DNA of 64,000 bases from Siphonodentalium dalli (GCA_032622095.1 CP136065.1:63657094-63721093); one strand, 5' to 3'. Positions 24,771-36,049 are shown, counted from the stretch's first letter. Notes: generated by a model from the sequence alone, not told the origin. Program-made: numbers and translations.

Positions 24771-24867
24771 ACAGGTCCCCTGATGCGATACAACCACTAC
24801 AAGTATATATACTAATACGGTATTAGTATATATACTTGTAGTGGTGGTATCGCACCAGGGGACCTGT
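24771..24867. repeat. 97-nt hairpin
   Basis: Arms 24771-24818 and 24820-24867 are reverse complements with few mismatches, running from ACAGGTCCCC to the centre TAATACGGTATTA. There is almost no loop. The flanks GTCTGGTGC (left) and GTCTGGTGC (right) form a direct repeat, possibly a 9-bp target duplication with the same spacing on each side. Confidence 0.88.
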
Positions 24868-25989
24868 GGTCTGGTGCTGATAGACATCGTCAAGACAAAC
24901 CGAGTGAAATGTGTCGATACCTCACATAACGCCACAATTGTTCAACTCAATTGTTTAACTGAGTGCGAAGCGAAGTGTCGACGTCCGGTAGCGTGCGCAT
25001 TAATGTTTCGGTTGTCATCGTTCAACACCAGATGTGTGTGTCTGATGACGGCATTTGTGCCACCAGCCAATCGCGTGCGTTAATTTTAGCGCGTATTAAA
25101 ATCGGCGCATGTCTGTGGTTTCTAATTGCCACGCCCAGTGGTTGTTTTATTTCCGCTTGGCAAAGAGGTCACTTAAAAATGCAGACAGGTTCTTTGTCAA
25201 TGAAACACACATTCCAAATAGTCTACGTTTTTCGTACAGATGAATTAGCAATAACTTATACATGCAGAGTCAAACTCCAGGCAGAGTTATCTCCCATAGC
25301 TCCGCTGAGATACCACTGCCATATGGACATTTGGTAAGGATTTCTTACGTGTTCTTAGTTCTTATGTTTTAGGATTAAAATTGTCTATGTCTGGATTAGT
25401 TCATATTGTTCTTATGAATACCGAAAGAATTACCATTGTTGCAAACGGGTGGCCAAAATAAGATAATAGGTGACTAAATATAGTTCCGACGATATGTAAA
25501 AATAGATGTATCGGTCCGCAAAGTACTATCCTTGTGGCAGTACTATATCGCAGTGATAACGACGAGGGCGCTGCGTGGAGTTTGATACAGAGTCTCTCAA
25601 AACGGACATCGGGTTATCCTCGAAGGATCACAAATCCCCATCTTTATAAATGCATGGTTAAACGTTAGCAGTCATACACAAGTTTGCGTCAATTGCCCAT
25701 GCATTTCCCCTTCCGGTGACCAATTAAACTATGCGCCCATTTATAGTAAATGTGTGCCTGTTATCCAAGTTGCAAGATACGTTAAAGGTGCTTGAGATAT
25801 GGCTGCAATAACCAGCAATTTCAATGAAGGGTCAGAACCGCAAATTATCTTAGCGGTGAGAATGGGAATTTTGAATGCTTGGGAATCCATTCCTGTATCG
25901 TGTATCCCGTTGTTATTTACATGCATATAGCCTTCGTACGCCAGACGCAGCATGTAAGTCGTTTGTCCATTTACATGATAGCATGGGTT
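24868..25989. other. Non-coding stretch
   Basis: A 124-codon frame (24963-25337) and an 80-codon frame overlap here. Neither has a recognisable motif or splice signal that I can support. Confidence 0.4.
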
Positions 25990-26570
25990 ACGTCCCTTGT
26001 GATGGCATGAGACAATTCATTCTGTTGAATCAAGCGGTGGAACTGAGTGTGAGCTATCTGGCTACAATGATAATGACAAGCATTGAGTAAATGATAAGAT
26101 CAGTAGATGACAATGTAGCGATGAAGAAGTGTATTTATCTTGTTTGTGTGAACATCCATTCGCGTATTGTATAGTCCGCTGCTCATTGATCTGGTGTTCG
26201 CACGCCGGACGCGTGATATATATATAGGTCGTGTACCCCTTTTTCTTGGAGTGAGAATTATAATCATATAAGACATCAGTAGATGGTCATATTGCGGTAA
26301 CAGATGGGTGTTTATCTTAATTTGTTTGCGCGAAAATCCATTCGTGTATTCCGTTGTTCGTTTATCTGAATAGCCATCGCACGCCGGGCGCGAGATATAT
26401 AGGTCGTGTGACCCTTTTTTATGGACGAGGATTGTAATCTAGCGGTGGAATTGACAGTGTGCGAGCTATGGATATAGAGCATGCAGCGGATGATAAGATC
26501 AGATTGTGGTGGTGAAGATGTGTGTTTATCGTGTTTGCTTGAAAATCCATTCGTGTTTATAGTCCGATGC
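25990..26570 (+). repeat. Diverged tandem repeat, three copies of ~180-220 bp
   Basis: GATAAGATCAGTAGATG-type anchors near 26091, 26269 and 26489 are each followed by GTGTTTATC and then a CATTCGTGTAT-type block. A GCACGCCGG and ATATAGGTCGTGT block repeats between anchors. A further piece lies at ~27340-27440, after unrelated sequence. Confidence 0.65.
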
Positions 26571-26848
26571 TAATTTAAAGTGATGTGAAACACTCCGGTA
26601 TGGTGACCAATCCGAAATTGAGAATAATCTTGTTCAAATTAGTATTTTTTACAAATAGTATAACAATTTTCACAGCACTCACCGTCATTCTTATATATTA
26701 ATTAAATGCAGTGACTCTAGATGGCGAAATCGTTTTCGTTAGTTTATCGCCGATAGATGCGTCCCGAATCAAGTAGTAAATATTTACAATTGAGCGTAGT
26801 TCTGACGATGTTTTCAATGGAGTTTTACGGCCGATTTGCTTAACATTT

Positions 26849-26958
26849 TCGGCGATGTTAGTAGAATGTTATATTCCTTCAGTTGGCATATATTTATAGC
26901 ACCTGAATACTAACTTACCAGTTTCCCGCACCCGAACAACTACATAATATGTCTTTAA
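26849..26958 (+). repeat. Dispersed repeat ending at TTAA (pairs with 7917-8020)
   Basis: Homologous to 7917-8020 and ending at the same ATGTCTTTAA. In this copy no MITE follows the TTAA. Confidence 0.6.
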
Positions 26959-28885
26959 GTGTAGGTAGACCTCGTACGCCCGGTGTGTGCAGAGACAAGC
27001 CTTGCTGTTTCAAATTGGGAGAAGTCACTTATCCCTGTTTGGTTGCTTGGCCAATGTTCATTTTACATCCCAACATCACCCTTCTATTATCCAATAATTA
27101 AGTATCATGCAACACAAGAGCCCATTTATAAAACCATTATTGTGAGTAAGATCACCATTATAATCGGTGAATTATATATATTTAAAGTATCCTGTTGGGA
27201 CATTTATTTGCATATAGTGGTATATAGATAAATATGAGAGAAAAGTCACTTCTCCTTGTGAAATTTAAAAATGGGGAGAAATGGCACATTTGATGGAGAT
27301 TCTCCATTGGAGAACATGTCTCCCAAGTCACACTCTAGGCTGGTCACTGTATTTAGGTCGTGTGCCCATTTCCCGGAACAAGGATTGTAATCATATAAGA
27401 CAATTCGAGCCGGTGAATCTATCGGTGGAATTGACAGAGTGAATTGAACATGATGTGACGAGATTGTATAAACCGCCAGACTGAATGTATTCCGTGAAGT
27501 GTGCGCTATTCATGTGATGTATGAATTGGCAGACAAGGACGAAATTAGTCCACCAAATTTCTCTTTCGTGGCTCGTCATCTTCAAGGGCAATAATGAAGT
27601 CGGACTTGTTTGCGCACCCCTCGATCGAGCGTTATAAGGAGGGTCAAACTAGTGGGTTGGCCACTTGTAGCCAAGTTAGTGTTTGCCTTTCAGGGCAATT
27701 AAATCACGAACAAACTCATCTGCAGTAATCTAATATGACTCGCACACTGTCACTGTCTATTTTCGATATTCCGATAAAGTGAAGAATTGTTCGATAAAAT
27801 TGTACTTTTCTCATAATTGAATAGCCCCGGACCAGGATTTATGCCACGCAATGCGCACTATCGTGGAATCATCCCGAATTGGTTGGCGCTGAATATTCCG
27901 TTGGGCATAGCCATGTCTGCAACAGGTTTGCAGATTTTAATTCTGATTTATGCACTTCAATTCGTATAACGCAGGCTTTTATTAGTCACCCTCACATTCC
28001 GACCCCATCTGTTGCACTATAATCGCACAACGACTTAGTCACGCAACGACTTAAGGGGAAAATCTGCAAGTAAAGACGAGCTGGAGCCATTATATAGTAG
28101 AACACCATGATGCTGGATTTTTACACTGACCAATCGTTGTAAAACGGAACGTTCAGCTTGGTTGTACAAAATACGATATTTAAGAGATACCCTTTCTTAA
28201 AAAGATGCGCTGATAAAACAACAATCTGTATGTTTTCTGTCCCAGAAAATAGCTAGATCGGACCGATACGCGCATTAATAGGAATTTATAATGGCTAGAT
28301 ATCGAATTTCAAAAGGGAAAGTTTTAACAGGTTTTGAATTTGTGTCAGCCTGGCAAAATTAACAATGCTCGCCTCTTATAAAAAAGCGTCAATGCTTCTT
28401 TTGGCAAAACAGCGGAAGATAATAAAGTACGTTCTCAATTATGAAATTTTGTGAACGTTTTCGACGTATTACTTATGTATGAGTGTGTTGATTTACGAGA
28501 TGTCTGCGACATACGAATGTCGTTGATGTCAAATTTGTGATCAAATCAGACAGGGCATCTTCAAAAAAACATTATTTGGCGTATTACTACATGCATATCC
28601 ACCGATCACATCACACATCATGGAAGAGCTTAAGCTTAAGTTAGAGCGGAGTTTAATGTCCTTCCACTCACGAATTCAGGGTTTACGGTCTAACTAGCAC
28701 CAACTTACTGTTACTCTTGAAGATACATCGGGTCCAGGTCTCTATCCAAGATTAAATGGCTAATTATGTCTGAGCCTATCGAACCCAGCATGCCAGACTA
28801 TTACTCGACAATGTGTCCTAACAAGTGTATTGTGTTCTCTTTAGTGGCATGGCTGTCTCCATTACCATAATTTGGACACCATGTG
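26959..28885. other. Non-coding stretch
   Basis: A fragment of the 25.99-kb tandem repeat lies at ~27340-27440. A hydrophobic 82-codon frame at 26983-27231 has no supporting motif. Nothing else seen. Confidence 0.45.
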
Positions 28886-29167
28886 AGACCAACAATAGAT
28901 TGAAATAGCTCTGATAATTTGATTTGCGTACCAGTATTTTGTATTCGATTGATTGTTTTTAGACCAAAAGTGGAATGTTTTCCTAGTCTCTGACAAATCG
29001 TTGGACTGAAAATGGCCATCAGTTGATAAATGTCCAACCATATGGGGGCTGTTAGAACGGAAATGTCTGACATCGTGAAATCTCAATCGACAGGTCCCCA
29101 TTGTTGGCAGCCGGTTCTTGCTAAGACCGAGCGAATAATGAAATGAATCGATTATACCCACTTGGTT
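28886..29167 (+). repeat. Dispersed repeat H1
   Basis: Shares ordered blocks with 32004-32330 and 31646-31735: AACAATAGATTGAAAT, GTTGATAAATGTCCAACC, TCTCAATCGACAGGTCCCC and GATTATACCCACTTGG. Its right edge is replaced by MITE C2. Confidence 0.65.
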
Positions 29168-29385
29168 CATTCTCTTATATGTGCGAGACTCCAATATAGG
29201 GAGTCTCATGGGAGTCTCGCACATATAAGAGAATATATTGGCCTAACAATATTTGCAATTGACCTTGTAAGCCAGTGGATTCTCGTATATATGTGAGGTT
29301 GTCTATGTGAGACTCGCATATATAAGAGCATGTACTGGCACTGGATCTTTAATGCTGCACAAGCGCAGCTCCCGTCATGGAAGGG
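29168..29385 (+). mobile_element. MITE C2, left end missing
   Basis: Starts inside the first hairpin stem (CATTCTCTTATATGTGCGAG), carries both class-C hairpins with GGGAGTC-type upper stems, then CTTTAATGCTGC and the right end GTCATGGAAGGG|TTAA (29386-29389). Confidence 0.78.
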
Positions 29386-29509
29386 TTAAACTACCAACAT
29401 TAAAGAACCGACGCTAAATTCTGCATCACATCGTAAACAACTTCAGGATACAAGCCAAATGCATCTTCAAACAGTGAGGAATTCCGAGGTGGCGTTCGAT
29501 GGCGACCAC

Positions 29510-29839
29510 CTACCAATAGTGTGTACACCTTATTTGTCTTCGTGAAACATCCAATCTAATGTTACATTCACAAGTCCAAATATATCTTTTCGTGGAATGA
29601 GTTGTTGTGTTTCGGGTATTTCGTTTCGCCCAATCAAGCACGGGCCATTCTAAATTAAGTAGAGTAGGAACATCTTTATCATGAACGCTAAAATTCCTTT
29701 CTAATGAATTTACAACGACACTCAAACATTTACTTTCACTAATAGTTTCGCTTCCGTAAACGCCTAAAGAAGATAAATCCCGCATGCATCGTCGCGTGCA
29801 TTTACAAGCGTGATACGCATTCAACGGCGGGAAAAGCAT
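29510..29839 (-). CDS. Unrecognised 109-codon open frame, doubtful
   Basis: Starts with a true ATG in moderate context (G at -3) and runs divergently from the signal-peptide exon at 30038. It has several Cys, including CKCTRRC near the start and CEC toward the end. I recognise no domain. Lengths near 110 codons are expected by chance here, so this entry rests only on its position beside a candidate promoter. Confidence 0.15.
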   Translation of the reverse strand: MLFPPLNAYHACKCTRRCMRDLSSLGVYGSETISESKCLSVVVNSLERNFSVHDKDVPTLLNLEWPVLDWAKRNTRNTTTHSTKRYIWTCECNIRLDVSRRQIRCTHYW

Positions 29840-29968
29840 TTCGCTGGCGACTTCATATATGGAGCTGTTTAGTGTTTTGCAGTGCAGAAAATTTCTTTTA
29901 TTGGATTATGGCCATTCAGTAATATCGTGATATAGATATATGAGTAAATAGTATATAGGCAGCTAGTT

Positions 29969-29974
29969 TATAAA
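29969..29974 (+). promoter_or_regulatory. TATA box candidate
   Basis: TATAAA in the context TTTATAAATCAC, 64 bp before the ATG at 30038. That leaves room for a short 5' leader of roughly 35 nt. Such motifs are common in AT-rich DNA; the call depends on the exon that follows. Confidence 0.3.
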
Positions 29975-30037
29975 TCACTAAATATATACAGATAACGATC
30001 AAGTTTACAGGGTCAACAAACGCAACACGAATTCACA

Positions 30038-30128
30038 ATGGACATCTCGCTAGTTTGGATATGTTCTTGTTGTGTTCTTCTTCTGGCATATATTAGTTGC
30101 ACGGAAATTTCAACGCTTCCAAAATCAG
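30038..30128 (+). CDS. Candidate first exon encoding a signal peptide
   Basis: ATG in strong context (A at -3, G at +4) opens MDISLVWICSCCVLLLAYIS, followed by C-TEISTLPKS. This is a textbook signal peptide: short n-region, ~13-residue hydrophobic core, and cleavage plausible after ISC. The frame then meets TCAG|GTAAAA, a usable splice donor at 30129, leaving the exon in phase 1 (91 nt). Read through, it stops at 30164-30166, giving only 42 residues. Phase 1 matches the exon ending at 433, so it could serve as an alternative first exon of the neuregulin-like gene. It could also be the start of a nested secreted-protein gene or a chance arrangement. No second exon was identified. Confidence 0.42.
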
Positions 30129-30677
30129 GTAAAATATTCTACAATAGATTAGTCTGCCAAGTATAGTTATCACCGTCTACAACGTGTGTACAACGTGCCA
30201 TTTGTGCCACGTTTGTGAATATATATATGTTGGGATACATTCATACCATGATCCAATCAGGATAGTTTTATCATGTTGTTTCCCCTCTTGGCAAAATATT
30301 AATGATGTTATTTCGGTTGTTTACGAATGTAGTAACCTTGAAAATAGCAAAATAACATGTTTTCGTCGCATCCCTATCATTTATGTAGAATCGAATTTCT
30401 TGTATGTATCACAATCGTCAATTGTATTGCGAATCAAGAAATGAACAATGTGTCGACCACGCCCATCTAAATGTCTCTTCTGTTTTAGTCCGTTGCGAAG
30501 AATCTGTGAACTTGCGTGAATGGATTGCACACAAACATCATTGGTTCTAACTCTGTATACATAAGAAATGACTGGAAGATCTATTGGGGTCATGGTATTT
30601 TGACCGGCAAAGTAATTAAACAAAGTGAGGGAAGCACACGACGAAATTACTATTCTGGTCAAAACCAATGACCCTAA
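30129..30677. other. Non-coding stretch after candidate donor
   Basis: Would be intron if the 30038 exon is real. Frames at 30184-30444 (+) and 30381-30668 (-) have no recognised motif. Confidence 0.4.
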
Positions 30678-31190
30678 TCAATCTTTCAGCCATTCGTTAT
30701 AATCATATACCAATACATTTTCATAGAACATTAATACCTTGAACAACTTTTCTAAATGACCTAAAACATTGTATGTAACATATTGTTCAAATTCCAAGAC
30801 AGTCTCCCAAAAACAACACGCAGCTTGAAGTGACGTAGGTGGTTTGTCGCTTTTTATGCTGTGGATGCTGCAGTTATTGATTGGTAAACCTCGGAAACGT
30901 TCGTGTAAACCGTATGGTGATTTGTACTGATTCTTATGGGCGATAATTGTATGGATATAGTGTGTGTGATTAATCAGAAAATATTCAAGGCAAGCATGTA
31001 CGACATGCAACCAGCTATCGAAATTACTGTATATTATCTTCAAGGCTACTGCATCCGAAAACAAAATGAATATGTCAGCCAAAAAGGAAAACGACAATGC
31101 ATCTAGCCGACCGAGACCATCTAAAAGGATGTACGTAGAATATATGCACTGTGCACGAATGCATGACCTGCAAAGAAGCACCGATTGCAC
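30678..31190 (-). CDS. Unrecognised 170-codon frame, longest in window, doubtful
   Basis: The longest open frame in the window. It has hydrophobic stretches near residues 35-55 and Cys scattered without pattern. I recognise no domain. A rough stop-codon estimate for AT-rich DNA makes a frame this long mildly unlikely by chance. Against coding: part of it overlaps a diverged tandem repeat whose other copies (31.2-31.5 kb) do not keep the frame. No splice sites or promoter are clear. Confidence 0.2.
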   Translation of the reverse strand: MQSVLLCRSCIRAQCIYSTYILLDGLGRLDALSFSFLADIFILFSDAVALKIIYSNFDSWLHVVHACLEYFLINHTHYIHTIIAHKNQYKSPYGLHERFRGLPINNCSIHSIKSDKPPTSLQAACCFWETVLEFEQYVTYNVLGHLEKLFKVLMFYENVLVYDYNEWLKD

Positions 31191-31480
31191 ACAATCCTGC
31201 CCATGATTATAACGCTATGTAGACACAGAAATACTGTAGACAAGCAACCCACTATTACAGTTGACGAAAATCAAGTAAACTTTAATACACATCAAGCCGA
31301 CCTCGCCGATATAAAAGTATCTTCGATCCGATTTCGTTACGTCGACTCGGCAAGTGTGCTGTGCATGAAATCCCACGGACGGACTGCAAAGACACAACGA
31401 CTGCACACAAACCTGCCCATGATTATAACGCTGTGTGTCAACAGCAATTTTCTAGGCATGCGTACGACATGCAACCCAAT
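30880..31480 (+). repeat. Diverged tandem repeat, about three copies of ~220-260 bp
   Basis: Anchors GCCCATGATTATAACGCT at 31199 and 31417, and a related sequence near 30937, are followed by TGTGTGT-type sequence. ACGACATGCAACC occurs at ~30998 and ~31467. The TGCAAAGA...GCACACAA block repeats 218 bp apart. Confidence 0.55.
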
Positions 31481-31645
31481 AAAAATCATTCATATAGAGC
31501 TCCAATCCGCGGGGGACCATCGGCAAAAGGTAAAATGGGGAAACTAATATTTACTAATGGACGAGTTCCGACGCCGTTTATATACATTGTGTTAGTTTAT
31601 GCACGGAGTAGAGATTGATTGGTCTACATATTTCGCACGAGAGCG

Positions 31646-32330
31646 TGAACTCTCAATCGACAGGTCCCCATTGTTGGCAGCCGGCTCTTGCTGAGACCGA
31701 ATGAATGGGAGTAATCGATTATACCCACTTGGTTTATCTTGAGATGGGGACATAGCTCCTCTCACGGAAGTCTGATGTGAAAACAGAGCTTTGATAGCAC
31801 ACTTTACGTCAAAAGTCCGTATGACTTTGTTGCAACATGCTAGCATGCTGGCATGCGTTCTTCGATTATGTGGTCACTGTAAAACTTGAGTGGTATACTT
31901 TTGTCATGCGCCCTGACAACCTGAGGTATACAAACTTTGTCCAAAATGTTTAATAAATGGAATTGGAAATTGCATGCCTGACACAACGTTAGCTGAACAT
32001 TTGAGACTAACAATAGATTGAAATTACTTTGACTTACAAATTACTCTGATACACGTAGTTTGCTTTTCGTGCCAGTATTTAGTATGCAATTTATTGGTTT
32101 AGTCCAAATGTGGAATGTTTCCTTAATTTCGGACAACTCTTTGGACTGAAATGGCGATCAGTTGATAAATGTCCAACCTTACAGGGTTGTTAGAATGGAC
32201 ATGGGTAACTTCTATAACAGCTTGAATTCTCAATCGACCAGTGGTGGCAGCCGGAACCGTTTTGATGGCACACTTTATGTCCAAATTATATATGTCTTTG
32301 TTGCAGATGCTAATATGCGTTCTTCGATCA
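31646..32330 (+). repeat. Dispersed repeat H2 and H3 in tandem
   Basis: TCTCAATCGACAGG-type starts lie at 31651 and 32229, each followed by GGCAGCCGG, GCACACTTTA and GCGTTCTTCGAT. H3 also has the AACAATAGATTGAAAT block (32004 on) seen in H1. A C10 run follows at ~32331-32343. A further piece (ACTTGAGTG near 33473) continues the series. Confidence 0.6.
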
Positions 32331-32343
32331 CACCCCCCCCCCC

Positions 32344-33059
32344 CAAACAAAAACTTCAGCCGACATATGATACGACGTTATCTGCAATTTGAAGATCAAT
32401 AAATGGTTGAACTTGTTGTGATAATTTGATTTTGAAAATAATAGTTTTAAGATAAAACGTGCCCAATACTTGGATCTCGACACAGTGATCGTTACTATGG
32501 ATATGACAAAACGATAACTTATAAAAAGAACACTAATTCGAATGATGTTGTACCCAATTCGTAATTCTTATCAGTAGTAGTTCATTGATAAAGATGCGGG
32601 TCCATTATAGACTTGCAATATGTTTTCTGAAAGAAAACAAGTTATTCGTTTCTTGTGTATGGAACACTATGGATCACGTGTCACGTTGCAATTATTTTGT
32701 CGGTTGATTTAGTTAAGCATAATAGTATGCTTTAATGGAAGGTCCATATACGGAGCCGGTTTGTGGTACAAGAGGCCTCAGATTTTTCAAAAGCTAAAGT
32801 GGCTGTATACGCGCTCTCCTGAGTGTGGACACACACTGTAATATGGCCAGAACTCCAAATATAACTTGCACTTGTCATCTGAAGGTTTCATTTCTAAGCA
32901 TTAGTGGAGCGGCCAAATCCCAAAAGTGGCCGGTAGAACAAGTTGAAACCAACTTTTTCTGTGAGGTAAATCTATAAATAATTATGTCCATACTACATGA
33001 TCAAGTCTGAAACATTGTTATTTGACGTTGTACCTATATATGGTGTATGGAATAGCTAA
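32344..33059. other. Non-coding stretch
   Basis: Nothing recognisable. Confidence 0.45.
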
Positions 33060-33945
33060 CACAATTTGCGGTTACAATTAGCATGGTTAGCGTCTATTCA
33101 TATTATTCGATACATTGGTCAAATGTAGCTCGTCATCAGATAACTGACTGTACGTCACATGTAATATCATTATCGGACGAATGAGGTCCTGCGAATGATT
33201 GCGATCCAATTATCGAAAAAAAAACTACGTAAACCATGATGGCGCACAAAACCAACATCGTTCAGATGTCGTACAATTATATGCTTAAATAATAGAGCAA
33301 CAACCACAATGAATTCGAAAAGTTATGGCTCCGTTGGTGAGTATAGGATGAGTAAAATTGACATTCTGGGGCCGGCATCATCGTATTATAGAGACCGATC
33401 GATTACGTATAACCATGTCAATAACCAATATCATGCCCGTATACGTTCTGCGATTCTTTTGTCATTGTAGAACTTGAGTGATGATTTTGCCAAACTCTCA
33501 AAACTTTATATATTATAGACCTTCATAAATATTTCGGCCAGAAAACAAATGATCAGTGTATTACTGTTCATATATACACATGTGCGTATACTGCATTCGT
33601 AAGGTATGCGGTACCAAGATTTTTGGTTTTAGATTTGTCGAAGATTTGAAGACACACGTGTTATCCCGAGAGCTTCCATTTCTGAGTATATATTTTGTTC
33701 ATATAAAATTGTAAGTTTGAGGTTGCAGATACAGATACCAATGCATGGAATCGCTAACACTGTCTATTCATATTACACGAACCTTGGTCAAATTAAGCTT
33801 GTCATCTGATTACCAGACTGAACTGCACAGTTAATAGCATTACCAGACACACGAGGTCATACCAATTATTGATATCCATTCGCATATCGTAAACAGAACG
33901 TAAACCCTGATGCAGTACAACACCAACATATAATATATGTTTAAC

Positions 33946-34163
33946 CCTGTCTATACTAAATGGATTCTCCCACTCAGTTATACAAGTATATATTGGAACT
34001 GTCTATTATTAATTTGGAGGGGCGAGCATTGTGCAGATAACAAAAGCAGACGACAGACAGACAAATATAATATCGACAAGAGCAGAATGGTCGTTTGTTG
34101 AACTTATTATCTGAACATCTCCTAAGGGAACTACTAATCAATGAGTATTTAGTATAGAAAGGG
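33946..34163 (+). mobile_element. piggyBac-type MITE B3 at a dated empty site
   Basis: TTAA (33942-33945), then CCCTGTCTATACTAAATGG; it ends ATTTAGTATAGAAAGGG before GTAA (34164-34167). The paralogous segment at 33285-33288 has a plain TTAA with no insert, so insertion here is directly visible. Interior words GACGACAGACAGAC and CTTATTATCTGAACAT are shared with other B copies. Confidence 0.85.
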
Positions 34164-34167
34164 GTAA

Positions 34168-34271
34168 CCCTTGATTTTCTCAGGAATCAAGCCTGAGTTT
34201 TGTGTGCCTGTCATTTGCAGAATGAGGTTCCCAGAGTGTGAATTTAGTGACGCTATCCCGCATAGGAATGG
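34168..34271 (+). mobile_element. Second TTAA-type insert containing an element E piece
   Basis: Begins CCCTTGATTTTCTCAGG immediately after GTAA and runs to GGAATGG before TTAA (34272-34275), where the paralogous flank resumes. From ~34202 it holds the left part of element E (GCCTGTCATTTGCAGAATG). It may be a short MITE placed next to B3, or a composite with it. Confidence 0.5.
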
Positions 34272-34497
34272 TTAAATAATAGAGCAAAACCACAACCAAG
34301 TCGACAAAGTGTCAAGTCATGGCTCCATTGGAGAGTATATGATGAGGAGTAAGATTGACCTTATGACACCGCCAGCATGTTATTGAAGCCGATCGATGAT
34401 TTGTAACCATATCCATAATCAATAACCAATATCCTCACACCCACAAGATCCGACTCCGCAATTTCCCGGTGTGTTTCATCCAAGTCTGCAAATAGTG

Positions 34498-34908
34498 TGT
34501 CTGTCATTTGCAGAATGAGGTCCTCAGAGGGTGAATTTAGTGATGCTATCCCGCACAGCGGGCTAGCATCACCAAATGCACCCCCTAGGAATCTCTTTCT
34601 GCTTATATCTCAACTGATATGGGAGACCTGGGATCAGATTGAATTCCCCAAAGTTGAAGTTGGTGATGTTCATCCATTAGTAACCTCGCTTATGCATTTT
34701 ATCTTCAGCTAATTAGGGGATATAGAAACTTCCCAGAAGGGAAAAGGTAACTAAAACAATGTTAATTTGAGAACATAAACACTTCCCAGAAGATGAAGCC
34801 TAAGCAGAATGAGGCCCACAGAGGGTGAATTTGGTGATGCTAGTCCGATATTCGGGATAGCATCACTAAATTCACCCTCTGGGCACCTCATTCTGCAAAT
34901 GACAGACA
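34498..34908 (+). mobile_element. Double-hairpin element E1
   Basis: The 411-bp element has a TIR of ~26 bp: TGTCTGTCATTTGCAGAATG and its mirror ending CAAATGACAGACA. Behind each end lies a hairpin built on AGGGTGAATTTAGTGATGCT and its reverse complement. The centre is ~220 bp. There is no TTAA and no coding capacity. Related copies are at 34202-34262 and 59927-60171. Confidence 0.8.
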
Positions 34909-35412
34909 AGCCATTTCCAGGTGTGTTGTGGTTTGTTGAAAAGGCATAAGAAGATCGTCTGGCTAATCCCGTTATTCCCCGCTGTATGTGGTCACGTGGG
35001 GTTTATTGATATTAACCCTACCTCTGTTTGGCTAAGTGCGGTGTTAATGATTATATCGGCAATTATGTAATCACTGGCGTGGACCTTGTATTTACACATT
35101 CTATGTACTTTAGGGAACACAAAAAGATTGAGATGTCAATGACTTCATTAACATGCAGTTTTGTAAGCAATGACCACTGAATTAACATATGATACATTCT
35201 GGATCAGTCAATGGTTTCTGGAAATGACATACGCTCAAATAAACCCTTTGTTTTCTGCTGCATTCAGTCATATGGGGCATACTGTTTAACTCATACATTG
35301 CCAGACTAAGCGATGTGTTAATAACACCATCAACACTTATATAACCAATGGTTACCGAATCAACACACAATACATTTTGATAACTCCAGAAGCGGTGCAG
35401 GAGATATAACCT
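34909..35412. other. Non-coding stretch
   Basis: Nothing recognisable. Confidence 0.45.
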
Positions 35413-35495
35413 AGTATGTGATTAGCATGTGACTAGTGTGTGACTAGTATGTGTCTAGTATGTGACTAGTATGATTGTGACTAGTATGTGATGCA
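35413..35495 (+). repeat. Short tandem repeat, ~10-11 bp unit
   Basis: GTGACTAGTAT-type units repeat about seven times with small changes. Confidence 0.85.
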
Positions 35496-35627
35496 TATTT
35501 CAAACTATTTGATCATTGCATAATTATATTCCTATATAAGCAGGTGCGCGAATATATTAGCACCGCATAATGGGGTTGCCTTCTTGAACCCGTGGCGCGC
35601 AGTCCCATGATGATTATTTCACAATTT

Positions 35628-35800
35628 CTTTACTAAATATATCCTTCCACTCAGTTCTAAACGTATGAATTGGAAGGGTCTATTGGTAATTTGGATGGAT
35701 GTTCAGGACATATGAGCAGACGACAGGCAATATAAAGTGCAGAGGGAATCTTATTCATTGGAGGGAAATGTTCACTATTGTCGTTTGTTGTCACAAGGCA
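35628..35800 (+). mobile_element. Class-B MITE fragment
   Basis: Starts within the TIR (CTTTACTAAATAT), continues TCCTTCCACTCAGTT and GCAGACGACAGGC, then GTTCACTATTGTCGTTTGTTG. The right TIR is absent. Confidence 0.6.
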
Positions 35801-36049
35801 CCGATCACATTCGTAACCATCTTTTTAAATCGATAACAAATGTAGCCAGCGTTACGTATGCGCATGCACTTATGCATTGGATATCACCATTCTGTCGACT
35901 GCTTATTTTCCCTGAATACTACTCCAGGTGAATACCATATCATTCCATTATGACTGTGTGGGTGTAAGAATCCCTTTAGTAAAGAAAAGGGAAAACTTGC
36001 TATCGTCAATGATTAAGGGACGTTTTGCGCTTATAATTGACCGGTTTAA

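Larger units (their letters stand above)
33060..34440 (+). repeat. Diverged segmental tandem duplication, ~0.4-kb unit
   Basis: Copy 1 is ~33060-33432 and copy 2 ~33750-34432. Shared ordered blocks are ATGGAATNGCTAACAC, GTCTATTCATATTA, TTGGTCAAAT, ACGAGGTC, TTAAATAATAGAGCAA, ATGGCTCC and AATCAATAACCAATATC. Copy 2 is longer because two TTAA elements are inserted at the TTAA of the TTAAATAATAGAGC block. Confidence 0.75.
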
